Of a DNA stretch of 64,000 bases, positions 43,751-52,158 are shown in pieces. This stretch comes from Terrimonas rubra (GTDB lineage: Bacteria; Bacteroidota; Bacteroidia; Chitinophagales; Chitinophagaceae), in NCBI RefSeq assembly GCF_042686025.1, contig NZ_JBHUOZ010000001.1, positions 806,001 to 870,000 of the forward strand, in the 5' to 3' direction. A program made the position numbers and the translations under genes. The stretch's first letter is position 1, and each line of letters begins with the position of its first letter. Below the pieces are notes generated by a model. That model was not told the DNA's origin. It searched no databases and was given only the letters and a program-made list of their open reading frames with translations.

Positions 43751-46258
43751 ATGAAAATATTATTGACCGGCTGCTGCTGTTTAATCCTGCTGGCCGTACA
43801 GGCCCAGCAAAGCTGGATACGCATTAACCAGTTAGGTTATAAAACCGCCGCGCCGAAAATAGCCGTCTGGTGCAGTAAAACAAATACCCCCGTCAGTAGC
43901 GGTCAGGTTATCAACGCCGATAATAATAAAGTGGTCTTCACCATAAAAGGTATAAAACAATTCGGTGCTTACGGCCCGTTTACCCAAACGGCACAGCTGA
44001 ACTTTTCTGCACTCACCATACCAGGCAATTATAAAATAAAAGCAGGCAATGCGGAATCGCCGGTTTTTAGAATAGGTAATGAGGTGTATGCGGGCACTGC
44101 CGACTTTGGCCTGCGTTATATGCGGCAGCAACGTTGCGGTTACAACCCTTTTTTAAAAGATAGCTGTCATACACAGGATGGTTACGCCCTCTATGGGCAA
44201 CAGGCCGGTATACCGGATAGTAGTTTTGTAGATGCTACCGGCGGCTGGCACGATGCCAGCGATTATTTGCAATACGCCACCACAACGGCTAACGCCACTT
44301 ACCATTTATTAATGGCCTACCGTGATTTCCCCACAGCCTTTACCGATACAAAATCAGCCAACGGCGATGAGGGTCCCAATAATATAGCCGATGTACTGGA
44401 TGAGGCAAAATGGGGCCTGGACTGGTTATTAAAATTACACCCGCAAAAGGACCGCATGTTTAACCAGGTAGCGGATGACCGCGATCATATCAGTATGCGT
44501 ATACCCGGTTTGGACAGCCAGTACGGTAAAGGTTTCCAGCGGCCGGTCTATTTTATCAATGGTGAGCCGCAGCAAAGAGGTAAATTTATGAATAACACTA
44601 CCGGCACCAGCTCCACCGCCGCTAAAATTGCCAGCGCCTTTGCATTAGGCGCCGGTTTGTTTGCCAAAAAACAACCTGCCTATGCTGACCTGCTCCATAA
44701 CAAATTCTTTTCCGCTTACGACTATGCCCATATCAAAAAGGGCGTAACACAAACCGTTTCCGTTAAATCGCCTTATATCTATGCCGAGGATAACTGGACC
44801 GATGATATGGAACTGGCCAGTGTATATGCCTATCGGCTGGATAAAGAAAAAAGCCTCCAACCCGCTTTTGAATATGCACAGGCCGAGCCGCTCACCCCTT
44901 GGTTTACTACCGATACGGCTGCGCATTACCAGTGGTACCCCTTCATCAACCTGGGCCATTACGAGCTGGCAAAACAATTAAAAACCCGTACCGATCCTGT
45001 TTCACAGGAGCAATACAAAACCATTATTGATTTTTATAAACAAGGCATCCGGGCGGTGGCTGAAAGAGCATCGGCCAATGCCTTTAACCGGGGTGTGCCC
45101 TTTATCTGGTGCAGTAACAACTTAACCACGGCCTTTGCCATACAATGTTACTGGTACCGGAGTTTAACCGGTGATACGCAGTTTGAACAGTTAGAACAGG
45201 CTTGTTTTGACTGGTTATTTGGCTGTAATCCCTGGGGCACCAGCATGGTGTACGGACTGCCGGCCAGGGGCGACACACCGGTTGATCCGCACTCCGCCTT
45301 TACCTATCTTAAAAAATACCCCATTGACGGCGGCCTGGTAGACGGGCCTGTGTATACCAGCATTTACAAAAACCTTATCGGCATAAAGTTATACAATGAG
45401 GATAGCTACGCTCCTTTTCAAAGCGACCTGGCCGTTTACCATGACGATTATGGCGATTACAGTACCAACGAACCCACTATGGATGGTACCGCTTCCCTCG
45501 TTTATCTCCTGGCCGCACAACATACAACACCTGCGGGGCATCAAACAATGAGCAAAGGAGCCATTATCCGGGGCGACAGCACCCAAAAAACCATTGCCCT
45601 GGTATTTACCGGGCATGAGTATAATGACGGTGGTAGTTTTATTGCCAACACACTTGCACAAAAAAACATCAAAGCCTCGTTCTTTTTAACCGGTCATTTT
45701 TATGAACAACCGGCCTTTACAACTGTTGTTAAAAAGTTAAATTCTGCCGGGCATTATATGGGCGCACACTCCTATGCACATCTGTTGTACTGTGACTGGA
45801 AAAAAAGAGACAGCCTGTTAATAACTCAAAAACAGTTCACAACAGACCTCTTACAGAACTATAATGTGATGAAAAAGAAGGGAATAAACACTGCTGCAAG
45901 TACTTATTTCTTACCCCCTTACGAATGGTATAATGACACAATAACTGCCTGGACCGCTAAACTAAACCTACAATTGATTAATTTTACACCCGGAACAATC
46001 AGTAATGCCGATTATACCTGGCCCGAATTGCCCAATTACCGCAGTAACGAGGCCATTTATAACTCAATAATAAAACAGGCTGAAGAAGCCCCCGCCGGTT
46101 TGAACGGTTATATTTTATTATTACATATTGGAACTGATCCAAGGCGTAAGGAAAAGTTTTATACCCTTTTACCCAAACTGATTGACCATTTAAAAAACAA
46201 ACAATACCGGTTTGTTACTATTGATAAATTATTAAAGCCAGAAGATAAGAAAATCTGA
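43751..46258 (+). CDS. GH9 endoglucanase fused to a polysaccharide deacetylase domain
   Basis: An 835-residue secreted protein started at MKILLTGCCCLILLAVQAQ. Domains in order: signal peptide; CelD-type Ig-like domain (about 22-105, IRINQLGYKTAAPKIAVW); GH9 (alpha/alpha)6 catalytic domain (about 110-590) with GGWHDASDYLQY (catalytic Asp pair), NPHSAF-like VDPHSAFTY, and the acid Glu in YSTNEPTMDGTASLVY; then a NodB-type deacetylase (about 610-830) with ALVFTGHEYNDGG, KASFFLTGHFY and GAHSYAHLLY carrying the HxxxH metal site. The first deacetylase motif differs from TFDDG. Combining beta-glucan cleavage and deacetylation suggests an acetylated substrate. Confidence 0.9.
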   Translation: MKILLTGCCCLILLAVQAQQSWIRINQLGYKTAAPKIAVWCSKTNTPVSSGQVINADNNKVVFTIKGIKQFGAYGPFTQTAQLNFSALTIPGNYKIKAGNAESPVFRIGNEVYAGTADFGLRYMRQQRCGYNPFLKDSCHTQDGYALYGQQAGIPDSSFVDATGGWHDASDYLQYATTTANATYHLLMAYRDFPTAFTDTKSANGDEGPNNIADVLDEAKWGLDWLLKLHPQKDRMFNQVADDRDHISMRIPGLDSQYGKGFQRPVYFINGEPQQRGKFMNNTTGTSSTAAKIASAFALGAGLFAKKQPAYADLLHNKFFSAYDYAHIKKGVTQTVSVKSPYIYAEDNWTDDMELASVYAYRLDKEKSLQPAFEYAQAEPLTPWFTTDTAAHYQWYPFINLGHYELAKQLKTRTDPVSQEQYKTIIDFYKQGIRAVAERASANAFNRGVPFIWCSNNLTTAFAIQCYWYRSLTGDTQFEQLEQACFDWLFGCNPWGTSMVYGLPARGDTPVDPHSAFTYLKKYPIDGGLVDGPVYTSIYKNLIGIKLYNEDSYAPFQSDLAVYHDDYGDYSTNEPTMDGTASLVYLLAAQHTTPAGHQTMSKGAIIRGDSTQKTIALVFTGHEYNDGGSFIANTLAQKNIKASFFLTGHFYEQPAFTTVVKKLNSAGHYMGAHSYAHLLYCDWKKRDSLLITQKQFTTDLLQNYNVMKKKGINTAASTYFLPPYEWYNDTITAWTAKLNLQLINFTPGTISNADYTWPELPNYRSNEAIYNSIIKQAEEAPAGLNGYILLLHIGTDPRRKEKFYTLLPKLIDHLKNKQYRFVTIDKLLKPEDKKI

Positions 46259-46268
46259 AAAGTGAATT

Positions 46269-46943
46269 ATGAAAACGGAAAAGATACATAACAAGGGACA
46301 GGCCCGTTTATTTAAGAGTGATTACCTGGAAATGCTGACAAAAACCCACCCACTGGTTATCTGGGGCATGTATATTCCTGTTATTGCATACATGTTGTAT
46401 TATAGTCACAATACCATCGGGCTGAGCGTAGGCAAAGTAGCGGCAATTTTCGGTGGCGCTATGTTGTTCTGGACATTATTTGAGTACCTGGCGCATCGTT
46501 TTATTTTCCATTGGGCCAGTGAAAATAAATTTATCCAGAAGTTTACCTATACTATTCATGGTAACCACCACGAATATCCCCGTGACAGGCAACGTTTATT
46601 TATGCCGCCGGTGCCCAGTATTTTACTGGCCGCAGTGATTTTCTTTACCATGTACATTTTTTTACGTGGCTATACCTTCTCCTTCTTCCCGGGTTTTATT
46701 TTCGGTTACCTGTCGTATGGCACCATGCACTACGCTATCCATGCCTGGAACCCGCCTTATAAATGGATGAAAGCGCTTTGGCGTAACCACCATTTACACC
46801 ACTACAAAAACGATGAGCTGGGTTTTGGCGTTAGCTCTACCATGTGGGATCATGTATTCGGTACCATGTTTGACCTGAAAAAAGAAAAAGAAGACAAAAG
46901 CAAATCACAATCGCTGATGTTTAAACCAAAAGAAACCAGATAG
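46269..46943 (+). CDS. Fatty acid hydroxylase / sterol desaturase family protein
   Basis: A 224-residue di-iron membrane enzyme with four membrane helices and four His clusters: HRFIFH, HGNHHEYP, HYAIH and HHLHH. The arrangement matches fatty acid 2-hydroxylase (Scs7/FA2H-like), which in Bacteroidota may hydroxylate the acyl chain of sphingolipids or other lipids. It starts 10 bases after the GH9-deacetylase stop, so it may be co-transcribed without a functional link. The C-terminus is lysine-rich. Confidence 0.88.
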   Translation: MKTEKIHNKGQARLFKSDYLEMLTKTHPLVIWGMYIPVIAYMLYYSHNTIGLSVGKVAAIFGGAMLFWTLFEYLAHRFIFHWASENKFIQKFTYTIHGNHHEYPRDRQRLFMPPVPSILLAAVIFFTMYIFLRGYTFSFFPGFIFGYLSYGTMHYAIHAWNPPYKWMKALWRNHHLHHYKNDELGFGVSSTMWDHVFGTMFDLKKEKEDKSKSQSLMFKPKETR

Positions 46944-46964
46944 TTTTTTCCTACATACAAATCG

Positions 46965-46984
46965 GCCGCCGGATATCCGGCGGC
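46965..46984 (+). terminator. 20-bp palindrome touching the assembly gap
   Basis: GCCGCCGGATATCCGGCGGC is perfectly self-complementary and lies 22 bases after the hydroxylase stop. The N run starts at the next base, so a T tract, if present, is hidden. Confidence 0.6.
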
Positions 46985-47082
46985 NNNNNNNNNNNNNNNN
47001 NNNNNNNNNNNNNNNNNNNNNNNNNNNNNNNNNNNNNNNNNNNNNNNNNNNNNNNNNNNNNNNNNNNNNNNNNNNNNNNNNN
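46985..47082. other. Assembly gap of 98 N
   Basis: Unresolved bases between the hydroxylase gene and the peroxiredoxin promoter region. The true length may differ from 98. Confidence 1.
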
Positions 47083-47104
47083 TAACCTCTATTACTCCCT
47101 GCTG

Positions 47105-47112
47105 TATATTTG
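47105..47112 (+). promoter_or_regulatory. Promoter -7 box of the peroxiredoxin gene
   Basis: TATATTTG fits TAnnTTTG and lies 76 bases before the ATG. The -33 position falls at the edge of the N gap. Confidence 0.5.
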
Positions 47113-47188
47113 CAGCTCTAACGATAACCATTTACGGTTCAGCCTCTTGCCTCCCATTTATTGCAAACAATTTAAACAATCATATAGC

Positions 47189-47758
47189 ATGAGCAACAAA
47201 GTATTGTCCGTAGGTAGCCAGTTCCCGGCTTTTAACAAGAAGGCAGTAGTATCTATCGAAAAAGGTAAAGAATTTATCGAGCTGAACAACGAGTATGCAT
47301 CAAAAGATGGCAAATGGACGGTAATGTTCTGGTGGCCGAAAGATTTCACTTTTGTATGCCCTACCGAAATTGCCGAATTCAACAAAAAGGCAGGCGAGTT
47401 CTCTGACCGTGACGCGGTATTGATCGGTGCTTCTACCGATTCTGAATTTGTACACGCAGCCTGGAGAAGAGACCACGCTGACCTGCGTGACCTGAAATTC
47501 CCTATGCTGGCCGATACCTCTAAATCATTAGCAGAAGAGTTAGGTATTTTAGATGCGGAAGAAAGAATTGCTTACCGCGCTACTTATATCATCGACCCCC
47601 AGGGTATTGTACGTTGGGTAAATGTAAACGACCTGAGCGTAGGCCGTAATGTACAGGAAGTGATCCGTGTGTTAGACGCTTTACAAACCGATGAGCTTTG
47701 CCCCTGTAACTGGAAAAAAGGTGAAGAAACCCTGACCACCCAGTTAAGCCTTAATTAA
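47189..47758 (+). CDS. ahpC: Peroxiredoxin, AhpC type (three-cysteine, actinobacterial-like)
   Basis: A 189-residue 2-Cys peroxiredoxin started at MSNKVLSVGSQFPAF. The peroxidatic Cys57 is in FTFVCPTE; the C-terminal ELCPCNWKKGEE supplies Cys171 and Cys173. This three-cysteine pattern and blocks such as SEFVHAAW and SVGRNVQEVIRVLDALQ resemble mycobacterial AhpC (Cys61, 174, 176), which uses AhpD as reductant. An AhpD-like gene follows 73 bases downstream, strengthening the pairing. It reduces H2O2 and organic peroxides in the cytoplasm. Confidence 0.95.
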   Translation: MSNKVLSVGSQFPAFNKKAVVSIEKGKEFIELNNEYASKDGKWTVMFWWPKDFTFVCPTEIAEFNKKAGEFSDRDAVLIGASTDSEFVHAAWRRDHADLRDLKFPMLADTSKSLAEELGILDAEERIAYRATYIIDPQGIVRWVNVNDLSVGRNVQEVIRVLDALQTDELCPCNWKKGEETLTTQLSLN

Positions 47759-47780
47759 TTTTATCGCAACATAACATGTT

Positions 47781-47811
47781 AAGGCAACCTGTTTCATTAC
47801 CAGGTTGCCTT
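47781..47811 (+). terminator. Intercistronic hairpin between ahpC and ahpD-like genes
   Basis: AAGGCAACCTG and CAGGTTGCCTT form a perfect 11-bp stem with a 9-base loop; the following CATTTTAAAC is a weak T tract. It may terminate partially, giving more ahpC than ahpD mRNA. Confidence 0.65.
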
Positions 47812-47831
47812 CATTTTAAACAGCAAACAAT

Positions 47832-48428
47832 ATGAGCACAACCGCTATACAAAATGAAACCTTCAGCAACCTGCTGAATGATCTGCAGCTTACCGGTTAT
47901 ACACCTTCTGATAGTGCACAGCTATTACTGGATACCGAAGCACGTTATATCAAAGACCTGAAGATCAATGTTAGCAACGCCATTAATAACACACAACAGC
48001 TTACCAAAAAAGAAGCGGTGTTATTAGCCCTGGCTGTTGCCGTAAACGAAAAATACGAACCGCTGAAAACCAGCTTTACGCAAATAGCCAGAGAAGAAGG
48101 CGCTACCGAAGCCGAACTGGCCGAAGTAATTGCGGCTACTTCCTTAATGAATGTAAACAATGTGTTTTACCGCTTCCGTCACTTTTTAAATAAAGATGGT
48201 TACAACAATATGCCTGCCGGTATTAAAATGAGTATTATGATGAACCCGGTATTAGGCAAAGAATTTTTCGAACTGTTAAGCCTGGTGGTTTCCTCCATTA
48301 ACGGTTGCGAAATGTGTGTAGCCTCACATGAACAATCGGTATTACAACATGGCAGCAGCGAAAGCCGCGTGTTTGAAGCCGTAAAAACGGGCGCTATCAT
48401 TAAAGGCCTGATCACTGTTTTAGCCTAG
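47832..48428 (+). CDS. ahpD: AhpD-like alkylhydroperoxidase / carboxymuconolactone decarboxylase family
   Basis: A 198-residue two-repeat helical protein. The redox motif SSINGCEMCVASHEQS gives Cys159, Cys162 and His166, as in AhpD, where it forms a proton relay; the His between the cysteines of mycobacterial AhpD is Met here. Located 73 bases after an AhpC of the type that depends on AhpD, it is the likely electron donor for it, itself reduced by a lipoyl protein. A strong terminator follows. Confidence 0.9.
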   Translation: MSTTAIQNETFSNLLNDLQLTGYTPSDSAQLLLDTEARYIKDLKINVSNAINNTQQLTKKEAVLLALAVAVNEKYEPLKTSFTQIAREEGATEAELAEVIAATSLMNVNNVFYRFRHFLNKDGYNNMPAGIKMSIMMNPVLGKEFFELLSLVVSSINGCEMCVASHEQSVLQHGSSESRVFEAVKTGAIIKGLITVLA

Positions 48429-48453
48429 TACACACCACATGAGAAAACGACAG

Positions 48454-48478
48454 AACCAGCCGGCCGGCTGGTTTTTTT
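48454..48478 (+). terminator. Terminator of the ahpC-ahpD unit
   Basis: AACCAGCCGGCCGGCTGGTT, a perfect 20-bp palindrome, followed by TTTTTAT, 25 bases after the ahpD stop. Confidence 0.9.
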
Positions 48479-48495
48479 ATACCTATATTTACCCT

Positions 48496-49599
48496 ATGAA
48501 AAAAATGACCGTCGTTTGCTTTTTTATGTTACTGGCAGCTGGTGTACGCCTGCATGCACAAAACTATTTTCATGTTAATAAAGACAGTACCGGCTTTGTA
48601 CTAACAGCCGATGGCGCCAGCCTGCTGGCCTCGCTGCCTTTAAAATGTATTGACCAGGAGTACCCCAATAAAACCAGTCATACTTCATTAAGCGATAGCG
48701 ATCACCTGTTAACACCCAAACAATTGCACCCGGCTTTTTACGGCTGTTTCGACTGGCACTCCTGCGTGCATGGCCACTGGATGCTGGTGCGTTTGCTTAA
48801 ACTGTTTCCAACCCTTCCTGAAGCAGCGGCTATCCGCAAAGCCATTCACCAAACCATCAATGCACAGAATATTGCCACCGAGGTAAAATACTTTGATGGC
48901 CCCGTTTCCAAAACCTGGGAACGAACCTATGGCTGGGCCTGGTTATTAAAACTGGATGAAGAGTTACTGAACTGGAATGATGCTGACGGGAAACAGTGGC
49001 ATACGGCCCTGCAGCCATTAACGCAAAAAATTGTCGATTTCTGGGTGGCCTATATGCCTAAACAAACTTATCCTAACCGTACCGGTGTACATCCCAATAC
49101 AGCTTTCGGGCTGGTATTTGCCCTGGATTATGCCCGTACGGCCAAAAACAAATCTTTTGAGAACAGTATTGTGGCCCATGCAAAAAAATTATTTTTAAAA
49201 GACAAGGAGGCACCAACACGGTGGGAACCTGATGGTTCTGATTTTCTATCACCCTCGCTGGAAGAAGCCGACCTGATGCGCCGTGTACTGGCACCGGCTG
49301 AATTTAATAGATGGTTCAGTGCCTTCATCAGTCATAAAGACCTGCAGCACCTCACACAACTGCCCCATGTATCGGACCGTACCGATTACCAGATCGTACA
49401 CCTGGATGGCTTATGTTTCAGCCGCAGCTGGGCCATGAAAGGCATTGCCGGTGCATTACCGGCAGGCGATAAACGTAAACGTCTTTTATTCAAATCGGCC
49501 ATCGAACATTTAAGTACGGCCCTGCCCCATGTAGCGGGTGGGAATTATGGCGGCGAACACTGGCTGGCCAGTTTTGCCGTATATGCTTTGGCAAACTAA
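48496..49599 (+). CDS. DUF2891 family secreted protein
   Basis: A 367-residue protein started at MKKMTVVCFFMLLAAGVRLHA, a signal peptide; the longer frame runs through the preceding terminator. Family blocks are HPAFYGCFDWHSCVHGHWMLVR, CKxWERTYGWAWLLKL-like KTWERTYGWAWLLKLD and GEHWLASFAVYAL. It is predicted to be an (alpha/alpha) toroid. Function unknown; the fold and conserved aromatic/His residues suggest a carbohydrate-active role, which is inference. Confidence 0.87.
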   Translation: MKKMTVVCFFMLLAAGVRLHAQNYFHVNKDSTGFVLTADGASLLASLPLKCIDQEYPNKTSHTSLSDSDHLLTPKQLHPAFYGCFDWHSCVHGHWMLVRLLKLFPTLPEAAAIRKAIHQTINAQNIATEVKYFDGPVSKTWERTYGWAWLLKLDEELLNWNDADGKQWHTALQPLTQKIVDFWVAYMPKQTYPNRTGVHPNTAFGLVFALDYARTAKNKSFENSIVAHAKKLFLKDKEAPTRWEPDGSDFLSPSLEEADLMRRVLAPAEFNRWFSAFISHKDLQHLTQLPHVSDRTDYQIVHLDGLCFSRSWAMKGIAGALPAGDKRKRLLFKSAIEHLSTALPHVAGGNYGGEHWLASFAVYALAN

Positions 49600-49606
49600 C
49601 TCCAAC

Positions 49607-49638
49607 AAAAAATCTCAGGCCGGAACCTGAGATTTTTT
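49607..49638. terminator. Terminator of the DUF2891 gene
   Basis: AAAAAATCTCAGG and CCTGAGATTTTTT form a perfect 13-bp stem with a 6-base loop, 7 bases after the stop. T runs on both strands. Confidence 0.92.
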
Positions 49639-49734
49639 ATTTAGTGAGTGCTCATGATTACTGGTATATGCCCACTCGCCGGAGATAGAACACCTATTCT
49701 ACATTTTAACGCCCGTCAACAGACCAAAAACCAA

Positions 49735-49769
49735 TTTCCAAATTACCAAATCATCTCATTACCAAATTA
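49735..49769 (-). repeat. Octamer array at the pirin stop codon
   Basis: On the minus strand it reads TAATTTGG TAATGAGA TGATTTGG TAATTTGG AAA, directly after the pirin stop. It differs from 37451-37485 at only four of 35 positions. Confidence 0.85.
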
Positions 49770-50651
49770 TCAATCCTCCTCCAGGTAACCGAATTTACCC
49801 AGGTTATAATCACTATACGCCTGCTCGATCTCTTCCCGGCTGTTCATTAAAAAAGGACCATAAGCAAATATGCGCTCGTTAATAGGTTCACCGCTTAACA
49901 GTAGAACCACTGCATCTTCACTGGCTTCAATGGTAAAGTCTTCACCATCGTTGTTAAACAATACAAAATTACTTTCAGGTGCTTTGGTGTCCCCGTTGAT
50001 CACTACATTTCCTTCGATGATCAACAGGCCGGTATTATAGTGTTCGGGTAAAGAAAAGTCAGCAACGGCATTTTTTTTCAGCTTCACCGTATATAATTCA
50101 ACAGGTGTAAATGTACTGGCAGCACCGGTTACGTCTTTATATTTGCCGGCAATTACTTCTACTACACTGCCTTTATCATCAATGGCATAAACACCCATAT
50201 TTGCACGGGTTATTTCCTGGTATTTAGGCGCATGCATTTTATCCTTTGCAGGCAGGTTCACCCATAGTTGCACCATCTGGAAATCGCCACCGGCTTTACT
50301 GAATGCTTTTTCATGGTACTCTTTATGTAATACGCCTGAACCGGCTGTCATCCATTGTACATCGCCTTCACCAATAACCCCGCTGTTGCCGGCACTGTCG
50401 TGGTGGGCTACTTTACCATGATAGGCAATGGTTACGGTTTCAAAACCTCGGTGCGGGTGTACGCCCACGCCACGGGGTTTGTCTGATGGCGGTAAATAGG
50501 TTTTGGCGTTATAATCCATTAAAAAAAACGGGCTCATCCGCTGAATGCCGATTTTATTACCGCCGGGGAAAAAGTTATGTACTTTAAACCCATCGCCTAC
50601 CATATGAGCGGCCGGTGGTGTAAATACTTCCTGTATGGTTTTATTTTTCAT
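49770..50651 (-). CDS. Pirin family protein
   Basis: A 293-residue bicupin. The metal-binding N-terminal cupin has GVHPHRGFETVTI and HHDSAGNSG with later Glu in GSGVLHKEYHE; the C-terminal cupin includes PVELYTVKLKKNA and VLLLSGEPINERIFAYGPFLMN. Pirins are iron-containing proteins, some with quercetinase activity, others acting as redox-sensing regulators; the role here is open. It stands alone, divergent from the metB gene. An octamer repeat array starts one base past its stop codon. Confidence 0.93.
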   Translation of the reverse strand: MKNKTIQEVFTPPAAHMVGDGFKVHNFFPGGNKIGIQRMSPFFLMDYNAKTYLPPSDKPRGVGVHPHRGFETVTIAYHGKVAHHDSAGNSGVIGEGDVQWMTAGSGVLHKEYHEKAFSKAGGDFQMVQLWVNLPAKDKMHAPKYQEITRANMGVYAIDDKGSVVEVIAGKYKDVTGAASTFTPVELYTVKLKKNAVADFSLPEHYNTGLLIIEGNVVINGDTKAPESNFVLFNNDGEDFTIEASEDAVVLLLSGEPINERIFAYGPFLMNSREEIEQAYSDYNLGKFGYLEED

Positions 50652-50832
50652 TGTGCGCTTATTTTTAATAACACAAATTTCCGTATGACCGCCGAGCTGT
50701 ACCTTGATGTATGATAATAAAATACTCTCCCCGCAAAAGCAGTTAAAACACCCTATTCCCTTTTAGCTTTTTATTGTGTAACAAAATGGCCATCTTTGTT
50801 GTTTCTATTGTTTTACACTTTATAAATTGATT

Positions 50833-51975
50833 ATGAAAAAGCTGGCTACAAAATACATACATGCGGGCGCCGAGCCTGATCCTTCAACAGGAGCGATTAT
50901 GACCCCTATTTTCCAGACCTCTACCTATGTGCAGGAGGCGCCGGGTGTAAATAAAGGGTATGAATATGCCCGTTCGCAAAACCCAACCCGCAAGGCATTG
51001 GAAGATGCATTGGCCATTATTGAAAATGCAAAATATGGCCTGGCTTTCAGCAGCGGGGTAGCCGCTACCGATGCCATTATTAAATTACTGGCTCCGGGTG
51101 ATGAAGTAATTGCTGCCAATGATATGTATGGCGGTACTTACCGTTTATTCACCAAAATATTTGAAAAGTTCGGTATTAAATTCATCTATGTCGATACTAC
51201 CGACCCGGCCAATGTAAAAGCGGCTATCACCGGTAAAACAAAACTGGTTTGGCTGGAAACTCCTACCAACCCTTTAATGAATATAACGGATATCGCCGCA
51301 GTGGCCGCCATTACCAAAGCTGCCAATGTATGGCTATGTGTTGATAATACTTTTGCTACGCCTTACCTGCAAAATCCTTTAGACCTTGGTGCCGATATCG
51401 TGATGCACTCCGCTACAAAATACCTGGGTGGTCATAGTGATGTAATACAGGGTGCTATTATGGTAAACGACACCGGTTTACGTGAGCAGTTATATTTTAT
51501 TCAAAAAAGCAGCGGCGCTGTTCCGGGCCCTTTTGATTGCTTTTTGGTATTACGCGGCATTAAAACATTACACCTGCGCATGCAGCAGCATAGCATTAAC
51601 GGCGAAAAAATTGCACACTGGTTACGTAAACACCCCAAGGTTAAAGCGGTGTACTGGCCCGGTTTTGAGGATAGCAAGGGTTATGCGGTTGCCCGTGAAC
51701 AAATGCGCGGCTTTGGCGGCATGATCAGTTTTGAATTACAGAACGATACCGCCGAAGAGGTAAAAAGAGTTTTATCGGCCACAAAATTATTTTCGCTGGC
51801 GGAAAGCCTGGGTGGCGTGGAATCCCTGATCAATCACCCGGCCACCATGACCCATGCCTCTATTCCCCGCGAGGAAAGAATTAAAAATGGTTTGTCCGAT
51901 GGATTGATCCGTTTAAGTGTTGGTGTGGAAGACGCGGATGATTTAATAGAAGACCTGCAACAGGCGATAGGATAA
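50833..51975 (+). CDS. metB: Cystathionine gamma-synthase/lyase (PLP enzyme)
   Basis: A 380-residue fold-type I PLP enzyme of the Cys/Met metabolism family, started at ATG (MKKLATKYIHAGAEPD). The Schiff-base lysine is Lys196 in HSATKYLGGHSDVIQG; the phosphate-binding SSGVAAT and the C-terminal SLAESLGGVESLINHPATMTHA are typical. It joins O-succinyl- or O-acetylhomoserine with cysteine in methionine synthesis, or cleaves cystathionine; sequence cannot separate the two with certainty. A strong GTAGAG-type hairpin with T tract follows. Confidence 0.92.
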   Translation: MKKLATKYIHAGAEPDPSTGAIMTPIFQTSTYVQEAPGVNKGYEYARSQNPTRKALEDALAIIENAKYGLAFSSGVAATDAIIKLLAPGDEVIAANDMYGGTYRLFTKIFEKFGIKFIYVDTTDPANVKAAITGKTKLVWLETPTNPLMNITDIAAVAAITKAANVWLCVDNTFATPYLQNPLDLGADIVMHSATKYLGGHSDVIQGAIMVNDTGLREQLYFIQKSSGAVPGPFDCFLVLRGIKTLHLRMQQHSINGEKIAHWLRKHPKVKAVYWPGFEDSKGYAVAREQMRGFGGMISFELQNDTAEEVKRVLSATKLFSLAESLGGVESLINHPATMTHASIPREERIKNGLSDGLIRLSVGVEDADDLIEDLQQAIG

Positions 51976-51980
51976 CGTTG

Positions 51981-52010
51981 TCGTAGAGGCGCCATGCTGG
52001 CGCCTCTTTT
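51981..52010 (+). terminator. Terminator of metB made from a GTAGAG-type palindrome
   Basis: GAGGCGCCA and TGGCGCCTC form a 9-bp stem with a TGC loop, followed by TTTTCTT. The preceding CGTA links it to the GTAGAGATGC palindrome at 52128-52158. Confidence 0.85.
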
Positions 52011-52017
52011 CTTATCC

Positions 52018-52055
52018 GTTACATATAAAGGCGATAAATCGCCTTTATATGTAAC
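52018..52055. repeat. 38-base perfect inverted repeat
   Basis: An 18-bp arm starting GTTACATATAAAGGCGAT, an AA centre and its exact complement. It overlaps the first unit of the 20-bp tandem array that follows. Confidence 0.92.
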
Positions 52056-52158
52056 GTTGCAACACCGCCGTAACGTTGCGAACATCGCCGTAACGTTGCG
52101 AACATCGCCGTAACGTTGCGAACATCACCGTAGAGATGCGAACATCGCATCTCTACGG
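52051..52158. repeat. 20-bp tandem array ending in a hairpin
   Basis: Units GTAACGTTGCGAACATCGCC occur at 52070 and 52090 exactly, at 52110 with one change, and as a 19-base variant at 52051. A final unit changes to GTAGAGATGCGAACATCGCA and forms a perfect 12-bp hairpin (52128-52158, loop GAACATC). Its TAG is the stop codon of the minus-strand gene at 52153. Confidence 0.92.

Noticed and set aside
52051..52158. CRISPR-like array of 20-bp units
   Set aside because: Units are directly adjacent with no spacers.
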